In this document: positions 12,172-26,900 of the stretch, piece by piece | How positions within the stretch are numbered: the stretch's first letter is position 1 | Layout of the letters: every line of letters begins with the position of its first letter | NCBI GenBank assembly: GCA_947561715.1 | Contig: OX387199.1 | Location: forward strand, 12,405,001 to 12,469,000 | Direction of reading: 5' to 3' | DNA from: Ascidia mentula | Lineage: Eukaryota; Chordata; Ascidiacea; Phlebobranchia; Ascidiidae | DNA length: 64,000 nt | The notes under the pieces: model-generated | The model's database searches: none | Seen by the model: only the letters and a program-made list of their open reading frames with translations | What the model was told of the DNA's origin: nothing | Translations under genes and position numbers: made by a program

Positions 12172-15100
12172 GTGGAAAACGCTGATACTCCAGTATTGCG
12201 TTTGCGGTTGCACAACGTATGTAACTATGAGCTTTCAGCACTTGTCCATTTTGCAGTATATGACTTTTCGATAAAAAATATTTTTTTTCAGTACAAGCTT
12301 TATTATACAGTGGAAAACGCTGATACTCCAGTACTGAGTTTGCGGTTGCACAACGTATGTAACTATGCGCTTTCAGCACTTGTCCATTTTGCAGTATATG
12401 ACTTTTCGATAAAAAATATTTTTTTTCAGTACAAGCTTTATTATACAGTGGAAAACGCTGATACTCCAGTACTGAGTTTGCGGTTGCACAACGTATGTAA
12501 CTATGCGCTTTCAGCACTTGTCCATTTTGCAGTATATGACTTTTCGATAAAAAATATTTTTTTTCAGTACAAGCTTTATTATACAGTGGAAAACGCTGAT
12601 ACCCCAGTACTGAGTTTGCGGTTGCACAACGTATGTAACCATGCGATTTCAGCACTTGTCCATTTTGCAGTATACGACTTTTCGGTAAAAAATATTTTTT
12701 TTCAGTACAAGCTTTATTATACAGTGGAAAACGCTGATACTCCAGTTTTGCGTTTGCGGTTGCACAACGTATGTAACTATGCGCTTTCAGCACTTGTCCA
12801 TTTTGCAGTATATGACTTTTCGATAAAAAATATTTTTTTTCAGTACAAGCTTTATTATACAGTGGAAAACGCTGATATTCCAGTACTGAGTTTGCGGTTG
12901 CACAACGTATGTAACTATGCGCTTTCAGCACTTGTCCATTTTGCAGTATATGACTTTTCGATAAAAAATATTTTTTTTCAGTACAAGCTTTATTATACAG
13001 TGGAAAACGCCGATACCCCAGTACTGAGTTTGCGGTTGCACAACGTATGTAACTATGCGCTTTCAGCACTTGTCCATTTTGCAGTATATGACTTTTCGAT
13101 AAAAAATATTTTTTTTCAGTACAAGCTTTATTATACAGTGGAAAACGCTGATACTCCAGTACTGAGTTTGCGGTTGCACAACGTATGTAACCATGCGATT
13201 TCAGCACTTGTCCATTTTTCAGTGTATGACTTTTCGATAAAAAATATTTTTTTTCAGTACAAGCTTTATTATACAGTGGAAAACGCTGATACTCCAGTAA
13301 TGAGTTTGCGGTTGCACAACGTATGTAACTATGCGATTTCAGCACTTGTCCATCTTGCAGTATATGACTTTTCGATAAAAAATATTTTTTTTCATTACAA
13401 GCTTTATTATACAGTGGAAAACGCTGGTACTCCAGTATTGCTTTTGCGGTTGCACAACGTATGTAACTATGCGATTTCAGCACTTGTCCATTTTGCAGTA
13501 TATGACTTTTCGATAAAAAATATTTTTTTTCAGTACAAGCTTTATTATACAGTGGAAAACGCTGATACTCCAGTATTGCGTTTGCGGTTGCACAACGTAT
13601 GTAACTATGCGCTTTCAGCACTTGTCCATTTTGCAGTATATGACTTTTCGATAAAAAATATTTTTTTTCAGTACAAGCTTTATTATACAGTGGACAACGC
13701 TGATACTCCAGTATTGCGTTTGCGGTTGCACAACGTATGTAACCATGCGATTTCAGCACTTGTCAATTTTGCAGTACACGACTATTCGGTAAAAAATATT
13801 TTTTTTCAGTACAAGCTTTGTTATACAGTGGAAAACGCTGATACTCCAGTTTTGCGTTTGCGATTGCACAACGTATGTAACTATGCGCTTTCAGCACTTG
13901 TCCATTTTGCAGTATGTGACTTTTCGATAAAAAATGTTTTTTTTCAGTACAAGCTTTATTATACAGTGGAAAACGCTGATACTCCAGTAATGAGTTTGCG
14001 GTTGCACAACGTATGTAACTATGCGATTTCAGCACTTGTCCATCTTGCAGTATATGACTTTTCGATAAAAAATATTTTTTTTCATTACAAGCTTTATTAT
14101 ACAGTGGAAAACGCTGGTACTCCAGTATTGCTTTTGCGGTTGCACAACGTATGTAACTATGCGATTTCAGCACTTGTCCATTTTGCAGTATATGACTTTT
14201 CGATAAAAAATATTTTTTTTCAGTACAAGCTTTATTATACAGTGGAAAACGCTGATACTCCAGTATTGCGTTTGCGGTTGCACAACGTATGTAACTATGC
14301 GATTTCAGCACTTGTCCATTTTGCAGTATATGACTTTTCGATAAAAAATATTTTTTTTCAGTACAAGCTTTATTATACAGTGGAAAACGCTGATACTCCA
14401 GTACTGAGTTTGCGGTTGCACAAAGTATGTAACCATGCGATTTCAGCACTTGTCCATTTTGCAGTATATGACTTTTCGATAAAAAATATTTTTTTTCAGT
14501 ACAAGCTTTATTATACAGTGGAAAACGCTGATACTCCAGTATTGCGTTTGCGGTTGCACAACGTATGTAACTATGCGATTTCAGCACTTGTCCATTTTGC
14601 AGTATATGACTTTTCGATAAAAAATATTTTTTTTCAGTACAAGCTTTATTATACAGTGGAAAACGCTGATACTCCAGTACTGAGTTTGCGGTTGCACAAA
14701 GTATGTAACCATGCGATTTCAGCACTTGTCTATTTTGCAGTATATGACTCTTCGATAAAAAATATTTTTTTTCAGTACAAGCTTTATTATACAGTGGAAA
14801 ACGCTGATACTCCAGTATTGCGTTTGCGGTTGCACAACGTATGTAACTATGCGATTCCAGCACATGTCCATTTTGCAGTATATGACTTTTCGATAAAAAA
14901 TATTTTTTTTCAGTACAAGCCTTATTATAAAGTGGAAAACGCTGATACTCCAGTACTGAGTTTGCGGTTGCACAAAGTATGTAACCATGCGATTTCAGCA
15001 CTTGTCCATTTTGCAGTATATGACTTTTCGATAAAAAATATTTTTTTTCAGTACAAGCTTTATTATACAGTGGAAAACGCTGATACTCCAGTATTGCGTT

Positions 15101-18100
15101 TGCGGTTGCACAACGTATGTAACTATGCGATTTCAGCACTTGTCCATTTTGCAGTATATGACTTTTCGATAAAAAATATTTTTTTTCAGTACAAGCTTTA
15201 TTATACAGTGGAAAACGCTGATACTCCAGTACTGAGTGTGCGGTTGCACAAAGTATGTAACCATGCGATTTCAGCACTTGTCCATTTTGCAGTATATGAC
15301 TTTTCGATAAAAAATATTTTTTTTCAGTACAAGCTTTATTATACAGTGGAAAACGCTGATACTCCAGTATTGCGTTTGCGGTTGCACAACGTATGTAACT
15401 ATGCGATTTCAGCACTTGTCCATTTTGCAGTATATGACTTTTCGATAAAAAATATTTTTTTTCAGTACAAGCTTTATTATACAGTGGAAAACGCTGATAC
15501 TCCAGTACTGAGTTTGCGGTTGCACAAAGTATGTAACCATGCGATTTCAGCACTTGTCCATTTTGCAGTATATGACTTTTCGATAAAAAATATTTTTTTT
15601 CAGTACAAGCTTCATTATACAGTGGAAAACGCTGATACTCCAGTATTGCGTTTGCGGTTGCACAACGTATGTAACTATGCGATTTCAGCACTTGTCCATT
15701 TTGCAGTATATGACTTTTCGATAAAAAATATTTTTTTTCAGTACAAGCTTTATTATACAGTGGAAAACGCTGATACTCCAGTACTGAGTTTGCGGTTGCA
15801 CAAAGTATGTAACCATTCGATTTCAGCACTTGTCCATTTTGCAGTATATGACTTTTCGATAAAAAATATTTTTTTTCAGTACAAGCTTTATTATACAGTG
15901 GAAAACGCTGATACTCCAGTATTGCGTTTGCGGTTGCACAACGTATGTAACTATGCGCTTTCAGCACTTGTCCATTTTGCAGTACATGACTTTTCGATAA
16001 AAAATATTTTTTTTCAGTACAAGCTTTATTATACAGTGGAAAACGCTGATACTCCAGTATTGCGTTTGCGGTTGCACAACGTATGTAACTATGCGCTTTC
16101 AGCACTTGTCCATTTTGCAGTATATGACTTTTCGATAAAAATATTTTTTTTCAGTACAAGCTTTATTATACAGTGGAAAACGCTGATACTCCAGTATTGC
16201 GTTTGCGGTTGCACAACGTATGTAACTATGCGCTTTCAGCACTTGTCCCTTTTGCAGTATATGACTTTTCGATAAAAAATATTTTTTTTCAGTACAAGCT
16301 TTATTATACATTGGAAAACGCTGATACTCCAGTACTGAGTTTGCGGTTGCACAACGTATGTAACCATGCGATTTCAGCACTTGTCCATTTTGCAGTATAC
16401 GACTTTTCGGTAAAAAATATTTTTTTTCAGTACAAGCTTTATTATACAGTGGAAAACGCTGATACTCCAGTACTGAGTTTGCGGTTGCACAAAGTATGTA
16501 ACCATTCGATTTCAGCACTTGTCCATTTTGCAGTATATGACTTTTCGATAAAAAATATTTTTTTTCAGGACAAGCTTTATTATACAGTGGAAAACGCTGA
16601 TACTCCAGTATTGCGTTTGCGGTTGCACAACGTATGTAACTATGCGCTTTCAGCACTTGTCCCTTTTGCAGTATATGACTTTTCGATAAAAAATATTTTT
16701 TTTCAGTACAAGCTTTATTATACATTGGAAAACGCTGATACTCCAGTACTGAGTTTGCGGTTGCACAACGTATGTAACCATGCGATTTCAGCACTTGTCC
16801 ATTTTGCAGTATACGACTTTTCGGTAAAAAATATTTTTTTTCAGTACAAGCTTTATTATACAGTGGAAAACGCTGATACTCCAGTACTGAGTTTGCGGTT
16901 GCACAAAGTATGTAACCATTCGATTTCAGCACTTGTCCATTTTGCAGTATATGACTTTTCGATAAAAAATATTTTTTTTCAGTACAAGCTTTATTATACA
17001 GTGGAAAACGCTGATACTCCAGTACTGAGTTTGCGGTTGCACAACGTATGTAACCATGCGATTTCAGCACTTGTCCATTTTGCAGTATACGACTTTTCGG
17101 TAAAAAATATTTTTTTTCAGTACAAGCTTTATTATACAGTGGAAAACGCTGATACTCCAGTACTGAGTTTGCGGTTGCACAAAGTATGTAACCATGCGAT
17201 TTCAGCACTTGTCCATTTTGCAGTATACGACTTTTCGGTAAAAAATATTTTTTTTCAGTACAAGCTTTATTATACAGTGGAAAACGCTGATATTCCAGTA
17301 CTGAGTTTGCGGTTGCACAACGTATGTAACTATGCGCTTTCAGCACTTGTCCATTTTGCAGTATATGACTTTTCGATAAAAAATATTTTTTTTCAGTACA
17401 AGCTTTATTATACAGTGGAAAACGCCGATACCCCAGTACTGAGTTTGCGGTTGCACAACGTATGTAACTATGCGCTTTCAGCACTTGTCCATTTTGCAGT
17501 ATATGACTTTTCGATAAAAAATATTTTTTTTCAGTACAAGCTTTATTATACAGTGGAAAACGCTGATACTCCAGTACTGAGTTTGCGGTTGCACAACGTA
17601 TGTAACCATGCGCTTTCAGCACTTGTCCATTTTGCAGTATATGACTTTTCGATAAAAAATATTTTTTTTCAGTACAAGCTTTATTATACAGTGGAAAACG
17701 CCGATACCCCAGTACTGAGTTTGCGGTTGCACAACGTATGTAACTATGCGCTTTCAGCACTTGTCCATTTTGCAGTATATGACTTTTCGATAAAAAATAT
17801 TTTTTTTCAGTACAAGCTTTATTATACAGTGGAAAACGCTGATACTCCAGTACTGAGTTTGCGGTTGCACAACGTATGTAACCATGCGATTTCAGCACTT
17901 GTCCATTTTTCAGTATATGACTTTTCGATAAAAAATATTTTTTTTCAGTACAAGCTTTATTATACAGTGGAAAACGCTGATACTCCAGTAATGAGTTTGC
18001 GGTTGCACAACGTATGTAACTATGCGATTTCAGCACTTGTCCATCTTGCAGTATATGACTTTTCGATAAAAAATATTTTTTTTCATTACAAGCTTTATTA

Positions 18101-18657
18101 TACAGTGGAAAACGCTGGTACTCCAGTATTGCTTTTGCGGTTGCACAACGTATGTAACTATGCGATTTCAGCACTTGTCCATTTTGCAGTATATGACTTT
18201 TCGATAAAAAATATTTTTTTTCAGTACAAGCTTTATTATACAGTGGACAACGCTGATACTCCAGTATTGCGTTTGCGGTTGCACAACGTATGTAACCATG
18301 CGATTTCAGCACTTGTCAATTTTGCAGTACACGACTATTCGGTAAAAAATATTTTTTTTCAGTACAAGCTTTGTTATACAGTGGAAAACGCTGATACTCC
18401 AGTTTTGCGTTTGCGGTTGCACAACGTATGTAACTATGCGATTTCAGCACTTGTCAATTTTGCAGTATATGAATTTTCGATAAAAAATATTTTTTGTCAG
18501 TACAAGCTTTATTATACAGTGGAAAACGCTGATACTCCAGTACTGAGTTTGCGGTTGCACAACGTATGTAACCATGCGATTTCAGCACTTGTCCATTTTG
18601 AAGTATACGACTTTTCGGTAAAAAATATATTTTATTCAGTACAAGCTTTATTATACG
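12172..18657 (+). repeat. 138-bp satellite, higher-order block 4 (47 monomers)
   Basis: The block is 6,486 bp, 47 x 138, with +1 from the boundary monomer and -1 from a deletion in the A tract near 16,138. Apart from an extra monomer near 12.5 kb it follows block 2 until about 17.1 kb. It then switches to the monomer order seen at the ends of blocks 1 and 3, with GATATTCCA near 17,290 and the CAATTTTGCAGTACACG monomer near 18,318. Compared with block 2 it is a longer recombinant form. Confidence 0.87.
14242..15897 (+). repeat. 276-bp alternating dimer run in block 4
   Basis: Six dimers match those at 3,753-5,408 at an offset of 10,489 bp, including the shared GAGTGTGCGG variant near 15,235. 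Blocks 2 and 4 are therefore closer to each other than to blocks 3, 5 and 7, which lack this variant. Confidence 0.9.
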
Positions 18658-21600
18658 GTGGAAAACGCTGATACTCCAGTATTGCGTTTGCGGTTGCACA
18701 ACGTATGTAACTATGCGCTTTCAGCACTTGTCCATTTTGCAGTATATGACTTTTCGATAAAAAATATTTTTTTTCAGTACAAGCTTTATTATACAGTGGA
18801 AAACGCTGATACTCCAGTACTGAGTTTGCGGTTGCACAACGTATGTAACTATGCGCTTTAAGCACTTGTCCATTTTGCAGTATATGACTTTTCGATAAAA
18901 AATATTTTTTTCAGTACAAGCTTTATTATACAGTGGAAAACGCTGATACTCCAGTACTGAGTTTGCGGTTGCACAACGTATGTAACTATGCGCTTTCAGC
19001 ACTTGTCCATTTTGCAGTATATGACTTTTCGATAAAAAATATTTTTTTTCAGTACAAGCTTTATTATACAGTGGAAAACGCTGATACCCCAGTACTGAGT
19101 TTGCGGTTGCACAACGTATGTAACCATGCGATTTCAGCACTTGTCCATTTTGCAGTATACGACTTTTCGGTAAAAAATATTTTTTTTCAGTACAAGCTTT
19201 ATTATACAGTGGAAAACGCTGATACTCCAGTTTTGCGTTTGCGGTTGCACAACGTATGTAACTATGCGCTTTCAGCACTTGTCCATTTTGCAGTATATGA
19301 CTTTTCGATAAAAAATATTTTTTTTCAGTACAAGCTTTATTATACAGTGAAAAACGCTGATACTCCAGTAATGAGTTTGCGGTTGCACAACGTATGTAAC
19401 TATGCGATTTCAGCACTTGTCCATCTTGCAGTATATGACTTTTCGATAAAAAATATTTTTTTTCATTACAAGCTTTATTATACAGTGGAAAACGCTGGTA
19501 CTCCAGTATTGCTTTTGCGGTTGCACAACGTATGTAACTATGCGATTTCAGCACTTGTCCATTTTGCAGTATATGACTTTTCGATAAAAAATATTTTTTT
19601 TCAGTACAAGCTTTATTATACAGTGGAAAACGCTGATACTCCAGTATTGCGTTTGCGGTTGCACAACGTATGTAACTATGCGCTTTCAGCACTTGTCCAT
19701 TTTGCAGTATATGACTTTTCGATAAAAAATATTTTTTTTCAGTACAAGCTTTATTATACAGTGGACAACGCTGATACTCCAGTATTGCGTTTGCGGTTGC
19801 ACAACGTATGTAACCATGCGATTTCAGCACTTGTCAATTTTGCAGTACACGACTATTCGGTAAAAAATATTTTTTTTCAGTACAAGCTTTGTTATACAGT
19901 GGAAAACGCTGATACTCCAGTTTTGCGTTTGCGGTTGCACAACGTATGTAACTATGCGCTTTCAGCACTTGTCCATTTTGCAGTATGTGACTTTTCGATA
20001 AAAAATGTTTTTTTTCAGTACAAGCTTTATTATACAGTGGAAAACGCTGATACTCCAGTAATGAGTTTGCGGTTGCACAACGTATGTAACTATGCGATTT
20101 CAGCACTTGTCCATCTTGCAGTATATGACTTTTCGATAAAAAATATTTTTTTTCATTACAAGCTTTATTATACAGTGGAAAACGCTGGTACTCCAGTATT
20201 GCTTTTGCGGTTGCACAACGTATGTAACTATGCGATTTCAGCACTTGTCCATTTTGCAGTATATGACTTTTCGATAAAAAATATTTTTTTTCAGTACAAG
20301 CTTTATTATACAGTGGAAAACGCTGATACTCCAGTATTGCGTTTGCGGTTGCACAACGTATGTAACTATGCGATTTCAGCACTTGTCCATTTTGCAGTAT
20401 ATGACTTTTCGATAAAAAATATTTTTTTTCAGTACAAGCTTTATTATACAGTGGAAAACGCTGATACTCCAGTACTGAGTTTGCGGTTGCACAAAGTATG
20501 TAACCATGCGATTTCAGCACTTGTCCATTTTGCAGTATATGACTTTTCGATAAAAAATATTTTTTTTCAGTACAAGCTTTATTATACAGTGGAAAACGCT
20601 GATACTCCAGTATTGCGTTTGCGGTTGCACAACGTATGTAACTATGCGATTTCAGCACTTGTCCATTTTGCAGTATATGACTTTTCGATAAAAAATATTT
20701 TTTTTCAGTACAAGCTTTATTATACAGTGGAAAACGCTGATACTCCAGTACTGAGTTTGCGGTTGCACAAAGTATGTAACCATGCGATTTCAGCACTTGT
20801 CTATTTTGCAGTATATGACTCTTCGATAAAAAATATTTTTTTTCAGTACAAGCTTTATTATACAGTGGAAAACGCTGATACTCCAGTATTGCGTTTGCGG
20901 TTGCACAACGTATGTAACTATGCGATTCCAGCACATGTCCATTTTGCAGTATATGACTTTTCGATAAAAAATATTTTTTTTCAGTACAAGCCTTATTATA
21001 AAGTGGAAAACGCTGATACTCCAGTACTGAGTTTGCGGTTGCACAAAGTATGTAACCATGCGATTTCAGCACTTGTCCATTTTGCAGTATATGACTTTTC
21101 GATAAAAAATATTTTTTTTCAGTACAAGCTTTATTATACAGTGGAAAACGCTGATACTCCAGTATTGCGTTTGCGGTTGCACAACGTATGTAACTGTGCG
21201 ATTTCAGCACTTGTCCATTTTGCAGTATATGACTTTTCGATAAAAAATATTTTTTTTCAGTACAAGCTTTATTATACAGTGGAAAACGCTGATACTCCAG
21301 TACTGAGTTTGCGGTTGCACAAAGTATGTAACCATGCGATTTCAGCACTTGTCCATTTTGCAGTATATGACTTTTCGATAAAAAATATTTTTTTTCAGTA
21401 CAAGCTTTATTATACAGTGGAAAACGCTGATACTCCAGTATTGCGTTTGCGGTTGCACAACGTATGTAACTATGCGATTTCAGCACTTGTCCATTTTGCA
21501 GTATATGACTTTTCGATAAAAAATATTTTTTTTCAGTACAAGCTTTATTATACAGTGGAAAACGCTGATACTCCAGTACTGAGTTTGCGGTTGCACAAAG

Positions 21601-23901
21601 TATGTAACCATGCGATTTCAGCACTTGTCCATTTTGCAGTATATGACTTTTCGATAAAAAATATTTTTTTTCAGTACAAGCTTCATTATACAGTGGAAAA
21701 CGCTGATACTCCAGTATTGCGTTTGCGGTTGCACAACGTATGTAACTATGCGATTTCAGCACTTGTCCATTTTGCAGTATATGACTTTTCGATAAAAAAT
21801 ATTTTTTTTCAGTACAAGCTTTATTATACAGTGGAAAACGCTGATACTCCAGTACTGAGTTTGCGGTTGCACAAAGTATGTAACCATTCGATTTCAGCAC
21901 TTGTCCATTTTGCAGTATATGACTTTTCGATAAAAAATATTTTTTTTCAGTACAAGCTTTATTATACAGTGGAAAACGCTGATACTCCAGTATTGCGTTT
22001 GCGGTTGCACAACGTATGTAACTATGCGCTTTCAGCACTTGTCCATTTTGCAGTACATGACTTTTCGATAAAAAATAGTTTTTTTCAGTACAAGCTTTAT
22101 TATACAGTGGAAAACGCTGATACTCCAGTATTGCGTTTGCGGTTGCACAACGTATGTAACTATGCGCTTTCAGCACTTGTCCATTTTGCAGTATATGACT
22201 TTTCGATAAAAAATATTTTTTTTCAGGACAAGCTTTATTATACAGTGGAAAACGCTGATACTCCAGTACTGAGTTTGCGGTTGCACAACGTATGTAACCA
22301 TGCGATTTCAGCACTTGTCCATTTTGCAGTATATGACTTTTCGATAAAAAATATTTTTTTTCAGTACAAGCTTTATTATACATTGGAAAACGCTGATACT
22401 CCAGTACTGAGTTTGCGGTTGCACAACGTATGTAACCATGCGATTTCAGCACTTGTCCATTTTGCAGTATACGACTTTTCGGTAAAAAATATTTTTTTTC
22501 AGTACAAGCTTTATTATACAGTGGAAAACGCTGATATTCCAGTACTGAGTTTGCGGTTGCACAACGTATGTAACTATGCGCTTTCAGCACTTGTCCATTT
22601 TGCAGTATATGACTTTTCGATAAAAAATATTTTTTTTCAGTACAAGCTTTATTATACAGTGGAAAACGCCGATACCCCAGTACTGAGTTTGCGGTTGCAC
22701 AACGTATGTAACTATGCGCTTTCAGCACTTGTCCATTTTGCAGTATATGACTTTTCGATAAAAAATATTTTTTTTCAGTACAAGCTTTATTATACAGTGG
22801 AAAACGCTGATACTCCAGTACTGAGTTTGCGGTTGCACAACGTATGTAACCATGCGCTTTCAGCACTTGTCCATTTTGCAGTATATGACTTTTCGATAAA
22901 AAATATTTTTTTTCAGTACAAGCTTTATTATACAGTGGAAAACGCTGATACTCCAGTACTGAGTTTGCGGTTGCACAACGTATGTAACCATGCGATTTCA
23001 GCACTTGTCCATTTTTCAGTATATGACTTTTCGATAAAAAATATTTTTTTTCAGTACAAGCTTTATTATACAGTGGAAAACGCTGATACTCCAGTAATGA
23101 GTTTGCGGTTGCACAACGTATGTAACTATGCGATTTCAGCACTTGTCCATCTTGCAGTATATGACTTTTCGATAAAAAATATTTTTTTTCATTACAAGCT
23201 TTATTATACAGTGGAAAACGCTGGTACTCCAGTATTGCTTTTGCGGTTGCACAACGTATGTAACTATGCGATTTCAGCACTTGTCAATTTTGCAGTACAC
23301 GACTATTCGGTAAAAAATATTTTTTTTCAGTACAAGCTTTGTTATACAGTGGAAAACGCTGATACTCCAGTTTTGCGTTTGCGGTTGCACAACGTATGTA
23401 ACTATGCGCTTTCAGCACTTGTCCATTTTGCAGTATATGACTTTTCGATAAAAAATATTTTTTTTCAGTACAAGCTTTATTATGCAGTGGAAAACGCTGA
23501 TACTCCAGTACTGAGTTTGCGGTTGCACAACGTATGTAACTATGCGATTTCAGCACTTGTCCATTTTGCAGTATACGACTTTTCGATAAAAAATATTTTT
23601 TTTCAGTACAAGCTTTATTATACATTGGAAAACGCTGATACTCCAGTTTTGCGTTTGCGGTTGCACAACGTATGTAACTATGCGCTTTCAGCACTTGTCC
23701 ATTTTGCAGTATATGACTTTTCGATAAAAAATATTTTTTTTCAGTACAAGCTTTATTATACAGTGGAAAACGCTGATACTTCAGTACTGAGTTTGCGGTT
23801 GCACAACGAATGTAACCATGCGATTTCAGCACTTGTCCATTTTGAAGTATTCGACTTTTCGGTAAAAAATATATTTTATTCAGTACAAGCTTTATTATAC
23901 A
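18658..23901 (+). repeat. 138-bp satellite, higher-order block 5 (38 monomers)
   Basis: The block is 5,244 bp, 38 x 138. Near its start one monomer carries GCGCTTTAAGC instead of GCGCTTTCAGC (about 18,859) and the next T tract is one base short (about 18,905). From about 19,209 onward the sequence is the left copy of an 8,834-bp tandem duplication. Its end uses a distinct monomer set with ATTATGCAGTGG near 23,480, GATACTTCAGT near 23,777 and CACAACGAATG near 23,805, shared only with block 7. Confidence 0.88.
20313..21968 (+). repeat. 276-bp alternating dimer run in block 5
   Basis: Six dimers sit 11,730 bp from those at 8,583. The variant GTAACTGTGCG near 21,190 occurs here and at the matching place in block 7 (about 30,024) but not in blocks 2, 3 or 4, marking the lineage of the 8,834-bp duplication. 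Confidence 0.9.
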
Positions 23902-26900
23902 GTGGAAAACGCTGATACTCCAGTATTGCGTTTGCGGTTGCACAACGTATGTAACTATGTGCTTTCAGCACTTGTCCATTTTGCAGTATATGACTTTTCG
24001 ATAAAAAATATTTTTTTTCAGTACAAGCTTTATTATACAGTGGAAAACGCTGATACTCCAGTACTGAGTTTGCGGTTGCACAACGTATGTAACTATGCGA
24101 TTTCAGCACTTGTCCATTTTGCAGTATATGACTTTTCGATAACAAATATTTTTTTTCAGTACAAGCTTTATTATACAGTGGAAAACGCTGATACCCTAGT
24201 ACTGAGTTTGCGGTTGCACAACGTATGTAACCATGCGATTTCAGCACTTGTCCATTTTGCAGTACACGACTATTCGGTAAAAAATATTTTTTTTCAGTAC
24301 AAGCTTTGTTATACAGTGGAAAATGCTGATACTCCAGTTTTGCGTTTGCGGTTGCACAACGTATGTAACTATGCGCTTTCAGCACTTGTCCATTTTGCAG
24401 TATATGACTTTTCGATAAAAAATATTTTTTTTCAGTACAAGCTTTATTATGCAGTGGAAAACGCTGATACTCCAGTACTGAGTTTGCGGTTGCACAACGT
24501 ATGTAACTATGCGATTTCAGCACTTGTCCATTTTGCAGTATACGACTTTTCGATAAAAAACATTTTTTTTCAGTACAAGCTTTATTATACATTGGAAAAC
24601 GCTGATACTCCAGTTTTGCGTTTGCGGTTGCACAACGTATGTAACTATGCGCTTTCAGCACTTGTCCATTTTGCAGTATATGACTTTTCGATAAAAAATA
24701 TTTTTTTTCAGTACAAGCTTTATTATACAGTGGAAAACGCTGATACTCCAGTACTGAGTTTGCGGTTGCACAACGTATGTAACCATGCGATTTCAGCACT
24801 TGTCCATTTTTCAGTATATGACTTTTCGATAAAAAATATTTTTTTTCAGTACAAGCTTTATTATACAGTGGAAAACGCTGATACTCCAGTAATGAGTTTG
24901 CGGTTGCACAACGTATGTAACTATGCGATTTCAGCACTTGTCCATCTTGCAGTATATGACTTTTCGATAAAAAATATTTTTTTTCATTACAAGCTTTATT
25001 ATACAGTGGAAACGCTGGTACTCCAGTATTGCTTTTGCGGTTGCACAACGTATTTAACTATGCGATTTCAGCACTTGTCCATTTTGCAGTATATGACTTT
25101 TCGATAAAAAATATTTTTTTTCAGTACAAGCTTTATTATACAGTGGAAAACGCTGATACTCCAGTATTGCGTTTGCGGTTGCACAACGTATGTAACTATG
25201 CGATTTCAGCACTTGTCCATTTTGCAGTATATGACTTTTCGATAAAAAATATTTTTTTTCAGTACAAGCTTTATTATACAGTGGAAAACGCTGATACTCC
25301 AGTATTGCGTTTGCGGTTGCACAACGTATGTAACTATGCGCTTTCAGCACTTGTCCATTTTGCAGTATATGACTTTTCGATAAAAAATATTTTTTTTCAG
25401 TACAAGCTTTATTATACAGTGGACAACGCTGATACTCCAGTATTGCGTTTGCGGTTGCACAACGTATGTAACTATGCGCTTTCAGCACTAGTCCATTTTG
25501 CAGTATATGACTTTTCGATAAAAAATATTTTTTTTCAGTACAAGCTTTATTATACAGTGGAAAACGCTGATACTCCAGTACTGAGTTTGCGGTTGCACAA
25601 CGTATGTAACTATGCGCTTTCAGCACTTGTCCATTTTGCAGTATATGACTTTTCGATAAAAAATATTTTTTTTCAGTACAAGCTTTATTATACAGTGGAA
25701 AACGCTGATACCCCAGTACTGAGTTTGCGGTTGCACAACGTATGTAACCATGCGATTTCAGCACTTGTCCATTTTGCAGTATACGACTATTCGGTAAAAA
25801 ATATTTTTTTTCAGTACAAGCTTTGTTATACAGTGGAAAACGCTGATACTCCAGTTTTGCGTTTGCGGTTGCACAACGTATGTAACTATGCGCTTTCAGC
25901 ACTTGTCCATTTTGCAGTATATGACTTTTCGATAAAAAATATTTTTTTTCAGTACAAGCTTTATTATACAGTGGAAAACGCTGATACTCCAGTACTGAGT
26001 TTGCGGTTGCACAACGTATGTAACTATGCGATTTCAGCACTTGTCCATTTTGCAGTATACGACTTTTCGGTAAAAAATATTTTATTTCAGTACAAGCTTT
26101 ATTATACAGTGGAAAACGCTGGTACTCCAGCATTGCTTTTGCGGTTGCACAACGTATGTAACTATGCGATTTCAGCACTTGTCCATTTTGCAGTATATGA
26201 CTTTTCGACAAAAAATAGTTTTTTTTCTGTACAAGCTTTATTATACAGTGGAAAAGGCTGATACTCCAGTATTGCGTTTGCGGTTGCACAATGTATGTAA
26301 TTATGCGATTTCAGCACTTGTCCATTTTGCAGTATATGACTTTTCGATAAAAAATGTTTTTTTTCAGTACAAGCTTTATTATACAGTGGAAAACGCTGAT
26401 ACTCCAGTAATGAGTTTGCGGTTGCACAACGTATGTAACTATGCGATTTCAGCACTTGTCCATCTTGCAGTATATGACTTTTCGATAAAAAATATTTTTT
26501 TTCATTACAAGTTTTATTATACAGTGGAAAACGCTGGTACTCCAGTATTGCTTTTGCGGTTGCACAACGTATGTAACTATGCGATTTCAGCACTTGTCCA
26601 TTTTGCAGTATATGACTTTTCGATAAAAAATATTTTTTTTCAGTACAAGCTTTATTATACAGTGGAAAACGCTGATACTCCAGTATTGCGTTTGCGGTTG
26701 CACAACGTATGTAACTATGCGATTTCAGCACTTGTCCATTTTGCAGTATATGACTTTTCGATAAAAAATATTATTTTTCAGTACAAGCTTTATTATACAG
26801 TGGAAAACGCTGATACTCCAGTATTGCGTTTGCGGTTGCACAACGTATGTAACTATGCGCTTTCAGCACTTGTCCATTTTGCAGTACATGACTTTTCGAT

